A stretch of DNA of 64,000 nt from Morganella psychrotolerans (GCF_001676055.1 NZ_LZEX01000042.1:62001-126000); one strand, 5' to 3'; positions 33,519 to 42,093 are shown, numbered from the stretch's first letter. The notes: generated by a model not told the origin, from the sequence alone. Program-made: numbers and translations.

Positions 33519-34223
33519 TTATGCCCACGGCAACGGTGCTTTTTCATCATTTCCGTGCTCGCCGTAATAAATAGACGGCAGAAAACGGGACAGGTACGTA
33601 AATTCGTTATAGCAGTGTTTCATCAATCCGAAACCTATTTCATCCGGTAATTCTGTTAGTGGATCGTTGAGTGATGCTCCCAGTAAAAACCGGCTGCGCA
33701 GCACACAGCCAAATTCGGTGTCATACGTTATGTGCAACATTTTACCGTCAAGCGGATAGCCCAGCGTATCTGTTTTTACATCATCCCCGAACCCGATATG
33801 TGCACAAATTGCGGCAGAAAACTGATTATCAGCCCGGGCAGCGGCCAGCTTTTCTGCATCAAAAAAATCCGCAGCATCATTAAATTTCAGCGTTGCGCCG
33901 ACCGGCGGGATCGGCCCGAGTGATTCGACTGCCCGGATAGTTGCGCCGATATAATTTTCACCTTTCTTCCAAACAGAATCCCAGCCATGATGCGCCACAT
34001 GGTCATGCGGGTGCCACCAGCGGATATGCTGTGTGGTTTCAAAAAAAGTAAACCACCATGCCAGCATCCGGCCTTTGCAACCATGCAGATCCGTTCTGAC
34101 TGATACAGTCAGTAAGCCGTCTTCGCTGCGCTCCAGCCCCATTTCCATCCTCAATGGTTCCGGGGATAATAATTCGTTAATATCATTCAGTGCCCAGGGT
34201 AAATTTTGTTTTTTAGCTGTCAT
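33519..34223 (-). CDS. PhiG-type hydrolase (2,4-diacetylphloroglucinol hydrolase family)
   Basis: The 234-aa protein resembles the DAPG hydrolase (PhiG) family, zinc-dependent enzymes that cleave carbon-carbon bonds in acylated phenols. The typical metal-ligand-rich stretch HIRWWHPHDHVAHHGW is present, with YIGATIRAVESLGPIPP after it and GFGLMKHCYNEFTYLSRFLP near the end. The true substrate here is unknown. It is divergent from a TetR regulator, and the shared 70-bp gap holds a perfect inverted repeat, so local repression relieved by a phenolic ligand is a reasonable guess. No signal peptide is seen. Confidence 0.75.
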   Translation of the reverse strand: MTAKKQNLPWALNDINELLSPEPLRMEMGLERSEDGLLTVSVRTDLHGCKGRMLAWWFTFFETTQHIRWWHPHDHVAHHGWDSVWKKGENYIGATIRAVESLGPIPPVGATLKFNDAADFFDAEKLAAARADNQFSAAICAHIGFGDDVKTDTLGYPLDGKMLHITYDTEFGCVLRSRFLLGASLNDPLTELPDEIGFGLMKHCYNEFTYLSRFLPSIYYGEHGNDEKAPLPWA

Positions 34224-34236
34224 ATCGTATACTCCA

Positions 34237-34267
34237 TAATTAGGAAACTAATTTCGTTTCCTAATTA
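34237..34267. promoter_or_regulatory. Perfect inverted repeat, likely TetR operator
   Basis: TAATTAGGAAAC and GTTTCCTAATTA form a perfect 12-bp inverted repeat with a 7-base spacer (TAATTTC). It lies in the intergenic space shared by the divergent PhiG-type hydrolase and TetR genes, the expected place for an autoregulatory operator. Confidence 0.8.
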
Positions 34268-34310
34268 ATATCGTCACTGAACGGGTATTTGTCAATTGAG
34301 GATCGCACGT

Positions 34311-34937
34311 ATGGCTACAGAACCTGCCACCGAAGCAAAAAGCCGGGGACGTCCGGCTGTACCGGAACAGGAACTTATCTCAAAAATTCGCGATGCCGCG
34401 CTTAACCTGCTGTTATCGCAAGGTTATTCAGCTACTACGATGGATGCAGTCTCAAAGGAAGCAGGGGTATCAAAAAAAACACTGTATCGTTTCGCTGAGA
34501 ACCGGGAAGACCTGGTTGAGCGTATTGTCCGTGGCTGGACTGACACATTTGTGCCGCTGTTTACGCAGGATACAAAAGATAAAACTGAATTTTATCAATT
34601 GCTCACAGAGCATCTGACTGCGATGAGCCACAAAGTTCTCAGTGCTGAGGCGGCGGGTCTGTTTTGTCTGCTGAGCAGTGAATTTCCCGGACGGGAGACG
34701 CTGCTGGCGCGATATCAGACGGGAGGCATTGAGCGCGGACGCGCATTGCTGACTGAATGGCTTTCCCGCCACCGGACTTTTTTACCGCTGCCGGATCCGG
34801 CGCTGGTCAGTGACTTGCTGTTATCAATGGTGATGGCAGAGCCGCTGCGCCAGATTGCCCTGAAGCTGGCACCTCCTGCACCGGATTACCCGGTTGAGGC
34901 ACGCATTACCGCTGCCGTCACATTGCTGAAACAGTGA
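34311..34937 (+). CDS. TetR/AcrR family transcriptional regulator
   Basis: A 208-aa one-component regulator. The N-terminal helix-turn-helix (about residues 41-63, YSATTMDAVSKEAGVSKKTL) is typical of TetR; the C-terminal part resembles a TetR_C ligand domain. The start at 34311 has GAGGA ten bases upstream; a TTG at 34296 would add five residues. The gene is divergent from the PhiG-type hydrolase and faces a 12-bp perfect inverted repeat, so it probably represses both itself and the hydrolase. The ligand is unknown. Confidence 0.88.
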   Translation: MATEPATEAKSRGRPAVPEQELISKIRDAALNLLLSQGYSATTMDAVSKEAGVSKKTLYRFAENREDLVERIVRGWTDTFVPLFTQDTKDKTEFYQLLTEHLTAMSHKVLSAEAAGLFCLLSSEFPGRETLLARYQTGGIERGRALLTEWLSRHRTFLPLPDPALVSDLLLSMVMAEPLRQIALKLAPPAPDYPVEARITAAVTLLKQ

Positions 34938-34973
34938 CAGACGCCGGCGTTAAACCGGCACCTGCCGCAGGGC

Positions 34974-35219
34974 TTACTTCTGAATAAGATAGCGGATTGT
35001 CGGTCCATCCTGCTGAATAGATAACACGGTATAGCCGTGGTTTTTCGCATCGAGCGGAATGTTATTTATTGACTGTGGGCAGTCACTCACGACTTCCAGA
35101 ATTTCCCCGGGTTTCAGTGACGGCATGGCTTCGAGTGTTGCCACCGCAGGGTACGGGCACGGTTCGCCGACCATATCCAGCCGGTAATCCGGTACAATTG
35201 TTGTGGTATCTGTACTCAT
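34974..35219 (-). CDS. yedF: TusA-family sulfurtransferase YedF
   Basis: YedF is an 81-aa SirA/TusA-like protein (E. coli 77) with the conserved sulfur-accepting C21 in VGEPCPYPAVATLEAM and the family turn VSDCPQSINNIPLDAKNHGY. It is thought to move persulfide sulfur or selenium; yedE-yedF pairs are known genomic markers of selenium use. The ATG at 35219 has TAAGGAG upstream. It follows yedE by 12 bp and is certainly co-transcribed with it. Confidence 0.94.
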   Translation of the reverse strand: MSTDTTTIVPDYRLDMVGEPCPYPAVATLEAMPSLKPGEILEVVSDCPQSINNIPLDAKNHGYTVLSIQQDGPTIRYLIQK

Positions 35220-35231
35220 TTTAATTGCTCC

Positions 35232-36443
35232 TTAGTGTGCGGCAGCCGCTGCGGTTTCAGCCTGATTTTTACGGCGAAAGAATCGTTTTTCCCACATCAG
35301 TAATAAGATAAAGGCAAAGGCCAGTAACCCGTAAGTCACCAGCAGGCCGCCTGTCGGGCCAAATGTATCCAGCAGATTAACTTTATCGTAATCTGTTGCC
35401 AGTACAGGTGCGAGTGAATCCCAGTAATACGCAAGAATGGTTGCACCAACAATATTTCCAAGGCCCACCCACCAGAAGTGAACCTGACCTTCCACCGCGC
35501 GGTACATCCAGCCGGTTTCACAACCACCGGCAAGGACAATACCAAACCCGAACAGCAGGCCGCCGATAACGGCATTAGGTCCTGCCCAGAAAATTTTTGG
35601 CTGAACACCTAACTGCACATAACTGAAAATCCCGATAGCACTGACAGCCATCCCGAGGATAATTGCTTTTGCCATGTGGGTGCGCCCGGTTATCCAAACA
35701 TCACGGAATGCGGAGGTAAAACAGATTTGTGCCCGCTCAATCAATAATCCGAAACCGATACCAAATAACATCGCGATACCCAGTTTTGGTGATTTAAATA
35801 AGGTGAACAGAGACCAGGTGACACACAGCAGAAAAATCAGCATACCAAGGCGAAAACGGCGCTTCGCCCGTTGCAGATCCTGAGTCAGCGGGGATGCTTT
35901 ACTGACTTTTTGTAGTTTGACCGGAATACGGAACATCGGCATTAGTGTGAATTTTGCGCCAAAATAGGAACCGGCAGCGGTTGCCAGGGCAAAAAACCAG
36001 GCGTGCAGAGAGAATTGCGGAATACCGGTAAAGAAAGCCGCGAGGTTACATCCCATTGCCAGACGGGCACCGAAACCGGCGATCATGCCGCCGATAATGG
36101 CCTGCCAGATGCGGATTTTGTGCTGCGGAAGACGGATTTTGACATTATTTGCCCATAAGGCCGCGGCGATACATCCGGCAAACATGCCGATAATCATCAT
36201 GCCGTCGATTCTGTCCAGGGGCGAGCCCTGCAAACCGATTACCTTAAAATACCCCCAGTTCTCCGGTTCTGCGCCGAACAGTTGCATTATGTGTCCGCCC
36301 CAGCGCGTAAATTCTCCGGTGACCGCCCAAAATGTGCCGGTTAATCCAAAATAGTATGTGGATAAGATGCCGGCGGCGATCACTGCAGGCAACGGCTGCC
36401 AAAACTTGACAAGATACGTTGATTTAAATGTAGACCAGTTCAT
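35232..36443 (-). CDS. yedE: YedE, YeeE/YedE-family sulfur (selenium) importer
   Basis: A polytopic membrane protein of 403 aa (E. coli 401). YeeE relatives import thiosulfate through conserved cysteines, and these are present: GARLAMGCNLAAFFTG, RAQICFTSAFRD and GGCETGWMYRA. I start it at the ATG at 36443, giving MNWSTFKSTYLVKFWQPLP as in the E. coli protein. A reading frame continues upstream to 36716 but crosses a terminator and is not family-like. A hairpin with ten U lies only 9 bp before this ATG, suggesting attenuation control. The adjoining yedF encodes its sulfur carrier. Confidence 0.93.
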   Translation of the reverse strand: MNWSTFKSTYLVKFWQPLPAVIAAGILSTYYFGLTGTFWAVTGEFTRWGGHIMQLFGAEPENWGYFKVIGLQGSPLDRIDGMMIIGMFAGCIAAALWANNVKIRLPQHKIRIWQAIIGGMIAGFGARLAMGCNLAAFFTGIPQFSLHAWFFALATAAGSYFGAKFTLMPMFRIPVKLQKVSKASPLTQDLQRAKRRFRLGMLIFLLCVTWSLFTLFKSPKLGIAMLFGIGFGLLIERAQICFTSAFRDVWITGRTHMAKAIILGMAVSAIGIFSYVQLGVQPKIFWAGPNAVIGGLLFGFGIVLAGGCETGWMYRAVEGQVHFWWVGLGNIVGATILAYYWDSLAPVLATDYDKVNLLDTFGPTGGLLVTYGLLAFAFILLLMWEKRFFRRKNQAETAAAAAH

Positions 36444-36541
36444 TTTTTTACCAAAAAAAAAATCCCGACAGCGTCGGGAAACAATGTCAGGGTACGTGTG
36501 TACCAGTAGGATCTGACAGCGCAGATCCACCCGCAAATCAT
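36440..36541 (-). CDS. Possible 33-aa leader peptide of yedE
   Basis: A small frame starts at the ATG at 36541 with MICGWICAVRSYWYTRTLTL, runs through the terminator hairpin, and its stop TGA overlaps the yedE ATG (ATGA). It has two cysteine and two tryptophan codons early on. A leader peptide whose translation controls the terminator, or couples to yedE, would fit this layout. The ribosome site (CAGG) is weak, and no homologue is known to me. This is an inference from layout only. Confidence 0.3.
   Translation of the reverse strand: MICGWICAVRSYWYTRTLTLFPDAVGIFFLVKK
36453..36480 (-). terminator. Terminator hairpin just before the yedE start codon
   Basis: On the minus strand TCCCGAC and GTCGGGA arms with a GCT loop are followed by ten T. 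The yedE ATG follows nine bases later. It acts either as the end of an upstream unit or as a transcription attenuator of yedEF. Confidence 0.85.
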
Positions 36542-36680
36542 ACGCCTGTATAACGCTTTGCGCTAAAAAATATTTACAGTGAATGATAAAGCTCAAAGAT
36601 ATCCGGGGATAACCAGTACAACGACAAATCGAAAACACAAAAAACCAGAAAATCATGGATAACATAAGCCCGGGGACGCG

Positions 36681-36783
36681 GGGATAACCGGCAAAGCGGA
36701 AAGTCGTTGTAAACACATCCCTGTCCGCTCGGATCGCGCCATCCGTGGCGCTTTACGCTTTCCTTTTTTTGCCGGTTATTCCC
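36681..36783. repeat. Palindromic element upstream of yedE
   Basis: GGGATAACCGGCAAA and TTTGCCGGTTATTCCC are near-perfect inverted ends about 100 bp apart. An inner perfect hairpin GCGCCA-TCCG-TGGCGC lies at 36736-36751. It would fold into a long branched RNA on either strand. It could be a small non-autonomous element or a structured leader. Confidence 0.5.
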
Positions 36784-36819
36784 TTATGTTCTTTGGCACT
36801 GCAAAAACACCAAAAAAAA

Positions 36820-36915
36820 CAATCTGCTAAATCATTCGTTTCACAGCAAGGCGGCAAATAAAAATCCCCGGGGAGCATACACAAGTATGTGACCCGGGGA
36901 TTTTTATGACATCCA
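36820..36915. repeat. Palindromic repeat, variant ends, copy 1
   Basis: Begins CAATCTGCTAAATCATTCG, contains AAGGCGGCAA and the central module GGGGAGCATACACAAGTATG then TGACCCGGGG, as in the full elements at 43961 and 46459, but with different outer arms. It lacks its right arm. Confidence 0.7.
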
Positions 36916-36969
36916 ATACCGAAATCATATTTATCATATTGATATATAGTGTTTTTATATACCAAAAGA

Positions 36970-37104
36970 CAATCTGCTAAATCATCCGGTTTGTGGCAAG
37001 GCGGCAAGTGAAGGATCCCGGGGAGCATACATAAGTATGTGACCCGGGATCCTGAGCGCAGCCAACACAGCCACAGACCGGAGGATGACGCAGATTAGCA
37101 GATG
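36970..37104. repeat. Palindromic repeat, variant ends, copy 2, abutting hypE
   Basis: A fuller copy of the same variant 150 bp further on, beginning CAATCTGCTAAATCATCCGG. It carries the central module GGGGAGCATACATAAGTATG and a right arm that includes TGAGCGCAGCCAACACAG and CAGATTAGCAG. The right arm overlaps the last codons and stop of hypE (37095). Confidence 0.7.
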
Positions 37105-38114
37105 CGGGGTAGCGGCTCGTTATACGGGAGATCCAGGAGTCTCGTTGCCCCGAATATCCCCTGCACCTTCACTTTTTTCACTTCTGTTACCTGCCCGATG
37201 GTACAGGCATCCTGCCCCAGCGGGCTTGCGTGCAATGCTGCCAGCACGGCATTTTCTGCTTCCGGTGCCACCACAATCACAACTTTGCCTTCGTTAGCAA
37301 AATTGAGTGCTTCCAGCCCCAGTAGTTCACAGACACCGCGCACCGCGTTTTTCATCGGTAACGCCTGTTCTTCGATATTCATACCACACTGAGAGGCATC
37401 GGAAAATTCATGCAGGATCGCAGTGACACCGCCACGGGTGGCATCCCGCACAGCTCTGACGCCGCTGATGGCACGCAGAGGTGCCAGCATTGGCTCAAGT
37501 ACTGCGCAGTCACTTTGCAGATCCGCATCCAGCCCGAGGTTTTCCCGCAGGTTGAGGATCGCAGCACCATGGTCGCCCAGTGTACCGCTGACAATAATTT
37601 TATCGCCGGGACGGCACTGTGCTGCTGCCCAGTTCAGTTGTGGTGGGATCACACCAATTCCGGCGGTATTGATAAAGATTTTATCTGCAGCACCGCGTGG
37701 TACCACTTTAGTATCACCGGTAACTATCTGAATTCCGTTTGCTTTTGCGGTTTCTGCCATGCTGGTGACCAGTTGTGACAGAATGTCAAAGGAGAGCCCT
37801 TCTTCAAGAATAAATCCGCAGGAGAGATAACGCGGAATGGCACCGCCGACAGAAAGGTCGTTTGCCGTGCCGCATACTGCTAACTTACCGATATTGCCAC
37901 CGGGAAAAATAATCGGATCAATCACATAGCTGTCAGTACTGAATGCGAGACGATCGCCTGTCGCCTGTAATTCTGCCAGCGGGATCCGCGCCTGATCTTC
38001 TTTTTCATTCAGATACGGGTTAGAAAATGCCTGTAAAAACAGCGAGTCAATCAGTTGCTGCATTCCCTGCCCGCCGTTGCCCTGCGCTAATGTGATTTCA
38101 GTGATAGGTTTCAT
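37095..38114 (-). CDS. hypE: Hydrogenase maturation protein HypE
   Basis: HypE dehydrates a carbamoyl group on its C-terminal cysteine to a cyanide ligand for the iron of [NiFe]-hydrogenases. The 339-aa PurM-like protein shows ITLAQGNGGQGMQQLI at the start, FSTDSYVIDPIIFPGG, VCGTANDLSVGGA and VTGDTKVVPRG. It ends in PLPRIC, so the essential terminal cysteine is present. It begins 1 bp after hypD and is the last gene of hypB-hypD-hypE. A palindromic repeat overlaps its stop codon. Confidence 0.97.
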   Translation of the reverse strand: MKPITEITLAQGNGGQGMQQLIDSLFLQAFSNPYLNEKEDQARIPLAELQATGDRLAFSTDSYVIDPIIFPGGNIGKLAVCGTANDLSVGGAIPRYLSCGFILEEGLSFDILSQLVTSMAETAKANGIQIVTGDTKVVPRGAADKIFINTAGIGVIPPQLNWAAAQCRPGDKIIVSGTLGDHGAAILNLRENLGLDADLQSDCAVLEPMLAPLRAISGVRAVRDATRGGVTAILHEFSDASQCGMNIEEQALPMKNAVRGVCELLGLEALNFANEGKVVIVVAPEAENAVLAALHASPLGQDACTIGQVTEVKKVKVQGIFGATRLLDLPYNEPLPRIC

Positions 38115-38115
38115 T

Positions 38116-39246
38116 TTATTCTCCGCGACGATATTGATAATAAGCCGCGCATGCCCCTTCTGAAGAGACCATCAGCGCACCAAGAGCCGTTTCCGGCGTA
38201 CATGTTTTGCCGAACAGCGGGCAATCCACCGGTTTACAGCGTCCGGTTAATACATCACCGCACCGCGCCTGCGGATTGTCGGCAACGGATTGTGGCTTAG
38301 GCTGAAAACGGCGCTCAGCATCAAATTCATAATACGCCGGTTTCAGTTGAACCCCGGAATCGGCAATATTGCCCAGCCCGCGCCATTCACTGTTGGCTTT
38401 CAGTTCGAATACGTCTGCCAGCGCTTTTTGTGCCAGTAAATTTCCGTGTTCCGGCACAATGCGGCTGTATTGATTTTCAACCGCCATCGGCGTGGTATTA
38501 TCCTGCGCCTGCACTTTCAGCTGGCGGATAACCATTAAGATGGCATGAAGTAAATCAAGTGGTTCAAAACCGGTGACAACAAACGGTTTGGCAAATTCAT
38601 CACACAAAGGTTGATACGGCGTGCAGCCGATGACCATGCTGACGTGTCCCGGCGCGATAAAGCCGTCGATAAACACATCTTTTTGCTCAAGTAATGTACG
38701 CAGTGTCGGAATGATGGTGATGTGCTGGCAAAATACAGTGAAGTTTTTAAGACCGGCTTTTTTCGCCTGCTGCAATGTTGCCGCAGTGCCGGGCATGGTG
38801 GTTTCAAATCCCAGCCCGAAGAAGACAATCTCTTTTTCCGGGTTATCGCGGGCGATGGTCAGCGCATCCAGCGGTGAATAAACAATTCTGATGTCGCTGC
38901 CGTGACGACGGGCATCCAGCAATGAACCGCCGCGTCCGGGAACGCGCATGGCATCCCCGAAGGTACAAAAGATGACCTCCGGTCGTGCGGCAATTTCCAG
39001 GCAGGCATCAATGCGCCCCATGGGTAATACACACACCGGGCAGCCCGGACCGTGGACAAATTCCACGGTGTCCGGCAGTAATTTATCCAGCCCGAATTTA
39101 AAGATGGCGTGAGTATGACCGCCGCACACTTCCATAATCTGCAACGGCTGCTTCAGAGGATGTGGCCAGTCTGCCATTTCCTCATGGATCTGTGCCAGTA
39201 ATTTTTCTGCCAGCGCCGGATCACGGAATTCATCAACAAAACGCAT
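38116..39246 (-). CDS. hypD: Hydrogenase maturation protein HypD
   Basis: HypD is the iron-sulfur scaffold that, with a HypC-type chaperone, holds the Fe(CN)2CO unit during [NiFe]-hydrogenase assembly. The 376-aa product (E. coli 373) has the motif MEVCGGHTHAIFKFG with the key cysteine, HGPGCPVCVLP, and the C-terminal cluster ligands in CGDVLTGRCKPVDCPLFGK and SSEGACAAYYQYRR. It lies 9 bp after hypB. In E. coli hypC occupies that junction; here there is no room for it. Confidence 0.97.
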   Translation of the reverse strand: MRFVDEFRDPALAEKLLAQIHEEMADWPHPLKQPLQIMEVCGGHTHAIFKFGLDKLLPDTVEFVHGPGCPVCVLPMGRIDACLEIAARPEVIFCTFGDAMRVPGRGGSLLDARRHGSDIRIVYSPLDALTIARDNPEKEIVFFGLGFETTMPGTAATLQQAKKAGLKNFTVFCQHITIIPTLRTLLEQKDVFIDGFIAPGHVSMVIGCTPYQPLCDEFAKPFVVTGFEPLDLLHAILMVIRQLKVQAQDNTTPMAVENQYSRIVPEHGNLLAQKALADVFELKANSEWRGLGNIADSGVQLKPAYYEFDAERRFQPKPQSVADNPQARCGDVLTGRCKPVDCPLFGKTCTPETALGALMVSSEGACAAYYQYRRGE

Positions 39247-39255
39247 AAAAATCCC

Positions 39256-40434
39256 TTATTCCACGATTGCGCTGCGCTGCTGTGCAACATCACTCAACCG
39301 GTTTTTCAGCCAGGTTATCCACTCATCCATGCCTTCGCCTGTTGAGGCAGAAAGAACAATCACATCAATGTCCGGATTAACACGGCGCGCTGCATTTACA
39401 CAGGCTTCAATATTGACATCAACATACGGCAGCAGATCGATTTTATTAATCAGCATCAGATCAGCGGCTGCAAACATATGCGGGTATTTCAGGGGTTTAT
39501 CCTCACCTTCAGTGACAGACAGGATCGCCACTTTATGCTGTTCACCCAGATCAAAACTGGCAGGACAAACAAGATTCCCCACATTTTCTATAAATAACAG
39601 GCTGTTATCTGATAATTTCAGATGATGCATTGCATCATGCACCATCTGGGCATCCAGGTGACACCCTTTACCGGTATTCACCTGAATTGCCGGTACACCG
39701 GTCGCGCGGATGCGCTCTGCATCATTGGTGGTCTGCTGATCACCTTCAATGACGGCACAAGATACTTTGTCTTTCAGGTAATTAAGTGTACGGGTCAGTA
39801 AGGTGGTTTTGCCTGAACCGGGGCTGGATACTAAATTCAGTGCCAAAATGCCCTGTTCTTTCAGGTGTTCACGGTTATGTGCCGCGATCTGGTTATTTTT
39901 ATCCAGCACGCCCATCTCAATCTGTACCATTCGTTTCTGGCTCAGACCCGGTGCGTGAGTTCCGGCTTCACCCATGCCGTAATGCATATTGTCATCATCG
40001 ACTACCGGTGCAAATGCGGCGGTGTGCTCATGATCGTGGCTGTGATCGTGTGCATGGTCATGATCATGAGAATGGTTGTGATCGTGAGTATGTTCAGAAG
40101 AGTGACTGTGTTCGTGAGAATGACTGTGATCATGGGCATGACTGTGATCATGGGCATGACTGTGGTCGTGTGCATGATCGTGCCCATGGTCATGATGGTG
40201 TTCATCATGTGCTGCATGTTGATTATCCGACCCGGTTTCACGACCGCCATAGTAATAGTGATTTACATCCCCGCTGTGGTGGTAGTGGTGATGATGAATA
40301 ATAACGGGACGGGAATAATTTTCATGGTCGTGATGGTGATGACCGTCGTGGTGATGTTCATGATGATCGTGATGGTCGTGGCTGTGACCTTCAATTTGCA
40401 CGTTTCCTTCACTGCAACCGCATGTGCTGCACAT
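39256..40434 (-). CDS. hypB: Hydrogenase nickel incorporation GTPase HypB with large His-rich domain
   Basis: HypB is the GTPase that delivers nickel to [NiFe]-hydrogenase precursors with HypA. The start at 40434 (AGGA upstream) gives [16 protein letters not shown] with the high-affinity N-terminal Cys-x2-Cys-x-Cys nickel motif. Residues 17-137 contain about 53 histidines, including [10 protein letters not shown] tandem units; E. coli HypB has no such block and is 290 aa against 392 here. The GTPase core follows: SSPGSGKTT (about 203-211), [21 protein letters not shown] and [10 protein letters not shown]. It opens the hypB-hypD-hypE set. Confidence 0.96.
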   Translation of the reverse strand: MCSTCGCSEGNVQIEGHSHDHHDHHEHHHDGHHHHDHENYSRPVIIHHHHYHHSGDVNHYYYGGRETGSDNQHAAHDEHHHDHGHDHAHDHSHAHDHSHAHDHSHSHEHSHSSEHTHDHNHSHDHDHAHDHSHDHEHTAAFAPVVDDDNMHYGMGEAGTHAPGLSQKRMVQIEMGVLDKNNQIAAHNREHLKEQGILALNLVSSPGSGKTTLLTRTLNYLKDKVSCAVIEGDQQTTNDAERIRATGVPAIQVNTGKGCHLDAQMVHDAMHHLKLSDNSLLFIENVGNLVCPASFDLGEQHKVAILSVTEGEDKPLKYPHMFAAADLMLINKIDLLPYVDVNIEACVNAARRVNPDIDVIVLSASTGEGMDEWITWLKNRLSDVAQQRSAIVE

Positions 40435-40546
40435 AATCCTGGCTCCTGCTCGATTTATTGGCTCCGGCGCGGCTTTGTGGTCAGATTCGTGACAGGTGCT
40501 TGGCATCTGATCACGCTGTGTCGGGCAGTCAACATAAATAAAATAT

Positions 40547-40587
40547 TATGCATACAGCCCGGTGAATTATCACCGGCTGTATGCATC
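40547..40587 (-). terminator. Hairpin terminator after uppP
   Basis: ATGCATACAGCC on one side pairs with GGCTGTATGCAT on the other, continuing through a near-perfect GGTGA/TCACC extension. On the minus strand AATATTTTATTTATG follows. It separates uppP from hypB. Confidence 0.7.
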
Positions 40588-40684
40588 CGTTATTAAGTAT
40601 ATTAGTAGCAAATCTGCGGTCTGCCCGCTTTGACTTTGCGCAGGACAACGGGATTTTCTCTGCGCAAAAAATGATATTTCAGAT

Positions 40685-41506
40685 TTAGTGAACAAACACC
40701 ATATAAACAGCTGCCGCCACAATGAAACGGTAGATAGCAAACGGAATAAAAGAAATCCGCTTAATCAGCGACAGGAATGTCTTCATGGCTATCAGCGCGA
40801 CTACAAATGCGGAGAGAAAGCCGACCGCAAACATCGGGATATCCGAACTGCTCAGGAAGCTCCAGCTCTTGTATAAATCCAGTGCGGTTGCCCCCATCAT
40901 CATCGGAACCGCTAAAATAAAGGAAAATTCTGATGCGGTGTACCGGTTAACCCCGGTCAGCATACCGCCGGAAATGGTCGCACCCGAGCGGGAAAAACCG
41001 GGCCACAGAGCCAGACACTGGAAACAGCCAATCGCAAATGCCTGACGGTAACTGATGTCATCAAGCCCGGTAGATTGTGCTTTTTTGGGTTTGAATACTT
41101 CCGCGATAATCAGCAGGACACCGCCTGCCACCAGGGCATACATCACATTGACCGGGTTAAACAGCGCTTTGATCTGATCACGCAGTAATAATCCCAGAAC
41201 CACCGCAGGCACCATGGCAATAATAATATGAAGTAAATTCAGTTTTCCCTGAGTCTGCCCTTCATGAGGAACCTGCCCGAAATGGATACCGATCAGGGCA
41301 AACATCCGCCGCCAGAACATAAAAATAACTGCGAGAATTGAGCCGAGCTGTATAACCACTTCAAAGGTTTTTTCTTTATCACCCGTAAAACCGAGTAACT
41401 CACCGACAATGATCATATGACCGGTTGATGACACCGGCAAAAACTCCGTTAATCCTTCAACAACCCCGAGAATCAACGCATGCAGTAATGTTGTAAAATC
41501 ACCCAT
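40685..41506 (-). CDS. uppP: Undecaprenyl-diphosphate phosphatase UppP (BacA)
   Basis: UppP recycles the undecaprenyl lipid carrier of cell wall synthesis at the inner membrane and gives bacitracin tolerance. From the ATG at 41506 the product is 273 aa, identical to the E. coli length. The two signature loops are [19 protein letters not shown] near the N-terminus and [14 protein letters not shown] in the middle; about eight helices are visible. Next to it lie folB and plsY, the same neighbourhood as in E. coli. Confidence 0.97.
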   Translation of the reverse strand: MGDFTTLLHALILGVVEGLTEFLPVSSTGHMIIVGELLGFTGDKEKTFEVVIQLGSILAVIFMFWRRMFALIGIHFGQVPHEGQTQGKLNLLHIIIAMVPAVVLGLLLRDQIKALFNPVNVMYALVAGGVLLIIAEVFKPKKAQSTGLDDISYRQAFAIGCFQCLALWPGFSRSGATISGGMLTGVNRYTASEFSFILAVPMMMGATALDLYKSWSFLSSSDIPMFAVGFLSAFVVALIAMKTFLSLIKRISFIPFAIYRFIVAAAVYMVFVH

Positions 41507-41627
41507 ATCAGGCCCTGTGCAAAAGAAAAAACAAGGCAACCCCGGAAACGGAATTGCCGGATTCGGACATCAGCATATTACGACCATATGACAGTTTAAT
41601 GACATGTTGAGCCGGTTTATGACAGTT

Positions 41628-41984
41628 TCAGACAGCGCGTCGGCGCTCAATAATAACCCCGACTTCATCCGCCTGAGCAACCGCCCCCGGTTTTGCCACA
41701 CAAATCCGTACCCATGGCGTACAAAAACGGGTAAGCAGCAGACCGGCAACCTCTTCTGCCACACGTTCCACCAGTGCGAAACGTTTTGACTGAACATAAT
41801 CCATAATTGCACTGCTTACCTTTGCGTAATCCAGACAATGTTCTACATCATCACTCTTTGATGCGCGTTTATTATCCCAATGCATTTCGATATCGAACAC
41901 CAACTTCTGCGTGATATCCTGTTCCCAGTCGTAAGCACCAATTGTTGTGAAAACAACAAGTTTCTTAATAAAAACAACATCCAT
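41628..41984 (-). CDS. folB: Dihydroneopterin aldolase FolB
   Basis: FolB cleaves (and epimerises) dihydroneopterin in folate synthesis. The short protein (about 118 aa; E. coli 122) has [20 protein letters not shown] with the substrate-binding residues, [16 protein letters not shown] with the conserved glutamate, and [17 protein letters not shown] with the active-site lysine. Two ATGs six bases apart (41990, 41984) are possible; 41984 aligns with E. coli. It is divergent from plsY. Confidence 0.95.
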   Translation of the reverse strand: MDVVFIKKLVVFTTIGAYDWEQDITQKLVFDIEMHWDNKRASKSDDVEHCLDYAKVSSAIMDYVQSKRFALVERVAEEVAGLLLTRFCTPWVRICVAKPGAVAQADEVGVIIERRRAV

Positions 41985-42093
41985 CCGCATTTACCCCGTT
42001 TTTTTATGCTCATCGGATATCACTTCCCATGAAATATGCGTATTATCCATGGAGACTATATTACTGCAATTTACTGTCAATCAGGAGGAAGGC

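Noticed and set aside
36444-36716. An N-terminal extension of about 91 residues for yedE
   Set aside because: The extension crosses an intrinsic terminator and is not family-like, whereas the ATG at 36443 aligns with E. coli YedE residue 1.
36753-37028. A 91-codon frame on the minus strand upstream of yedE
   Set aside because: It reads through the two palindromic repeat copies; the same type of peptide (VTYLCMLP) appears wherever the repeat occurs, so it is a by-product of the repeat.
39865-40596. A 243-codon methionine- and valine-rich frame on the plus strand opposite hypB
   Set aside because: It is the antisense reading of the histidine-codon repeats (CAT/CAC give ATG/GTG); the hypB frame has clear GTPase homology.
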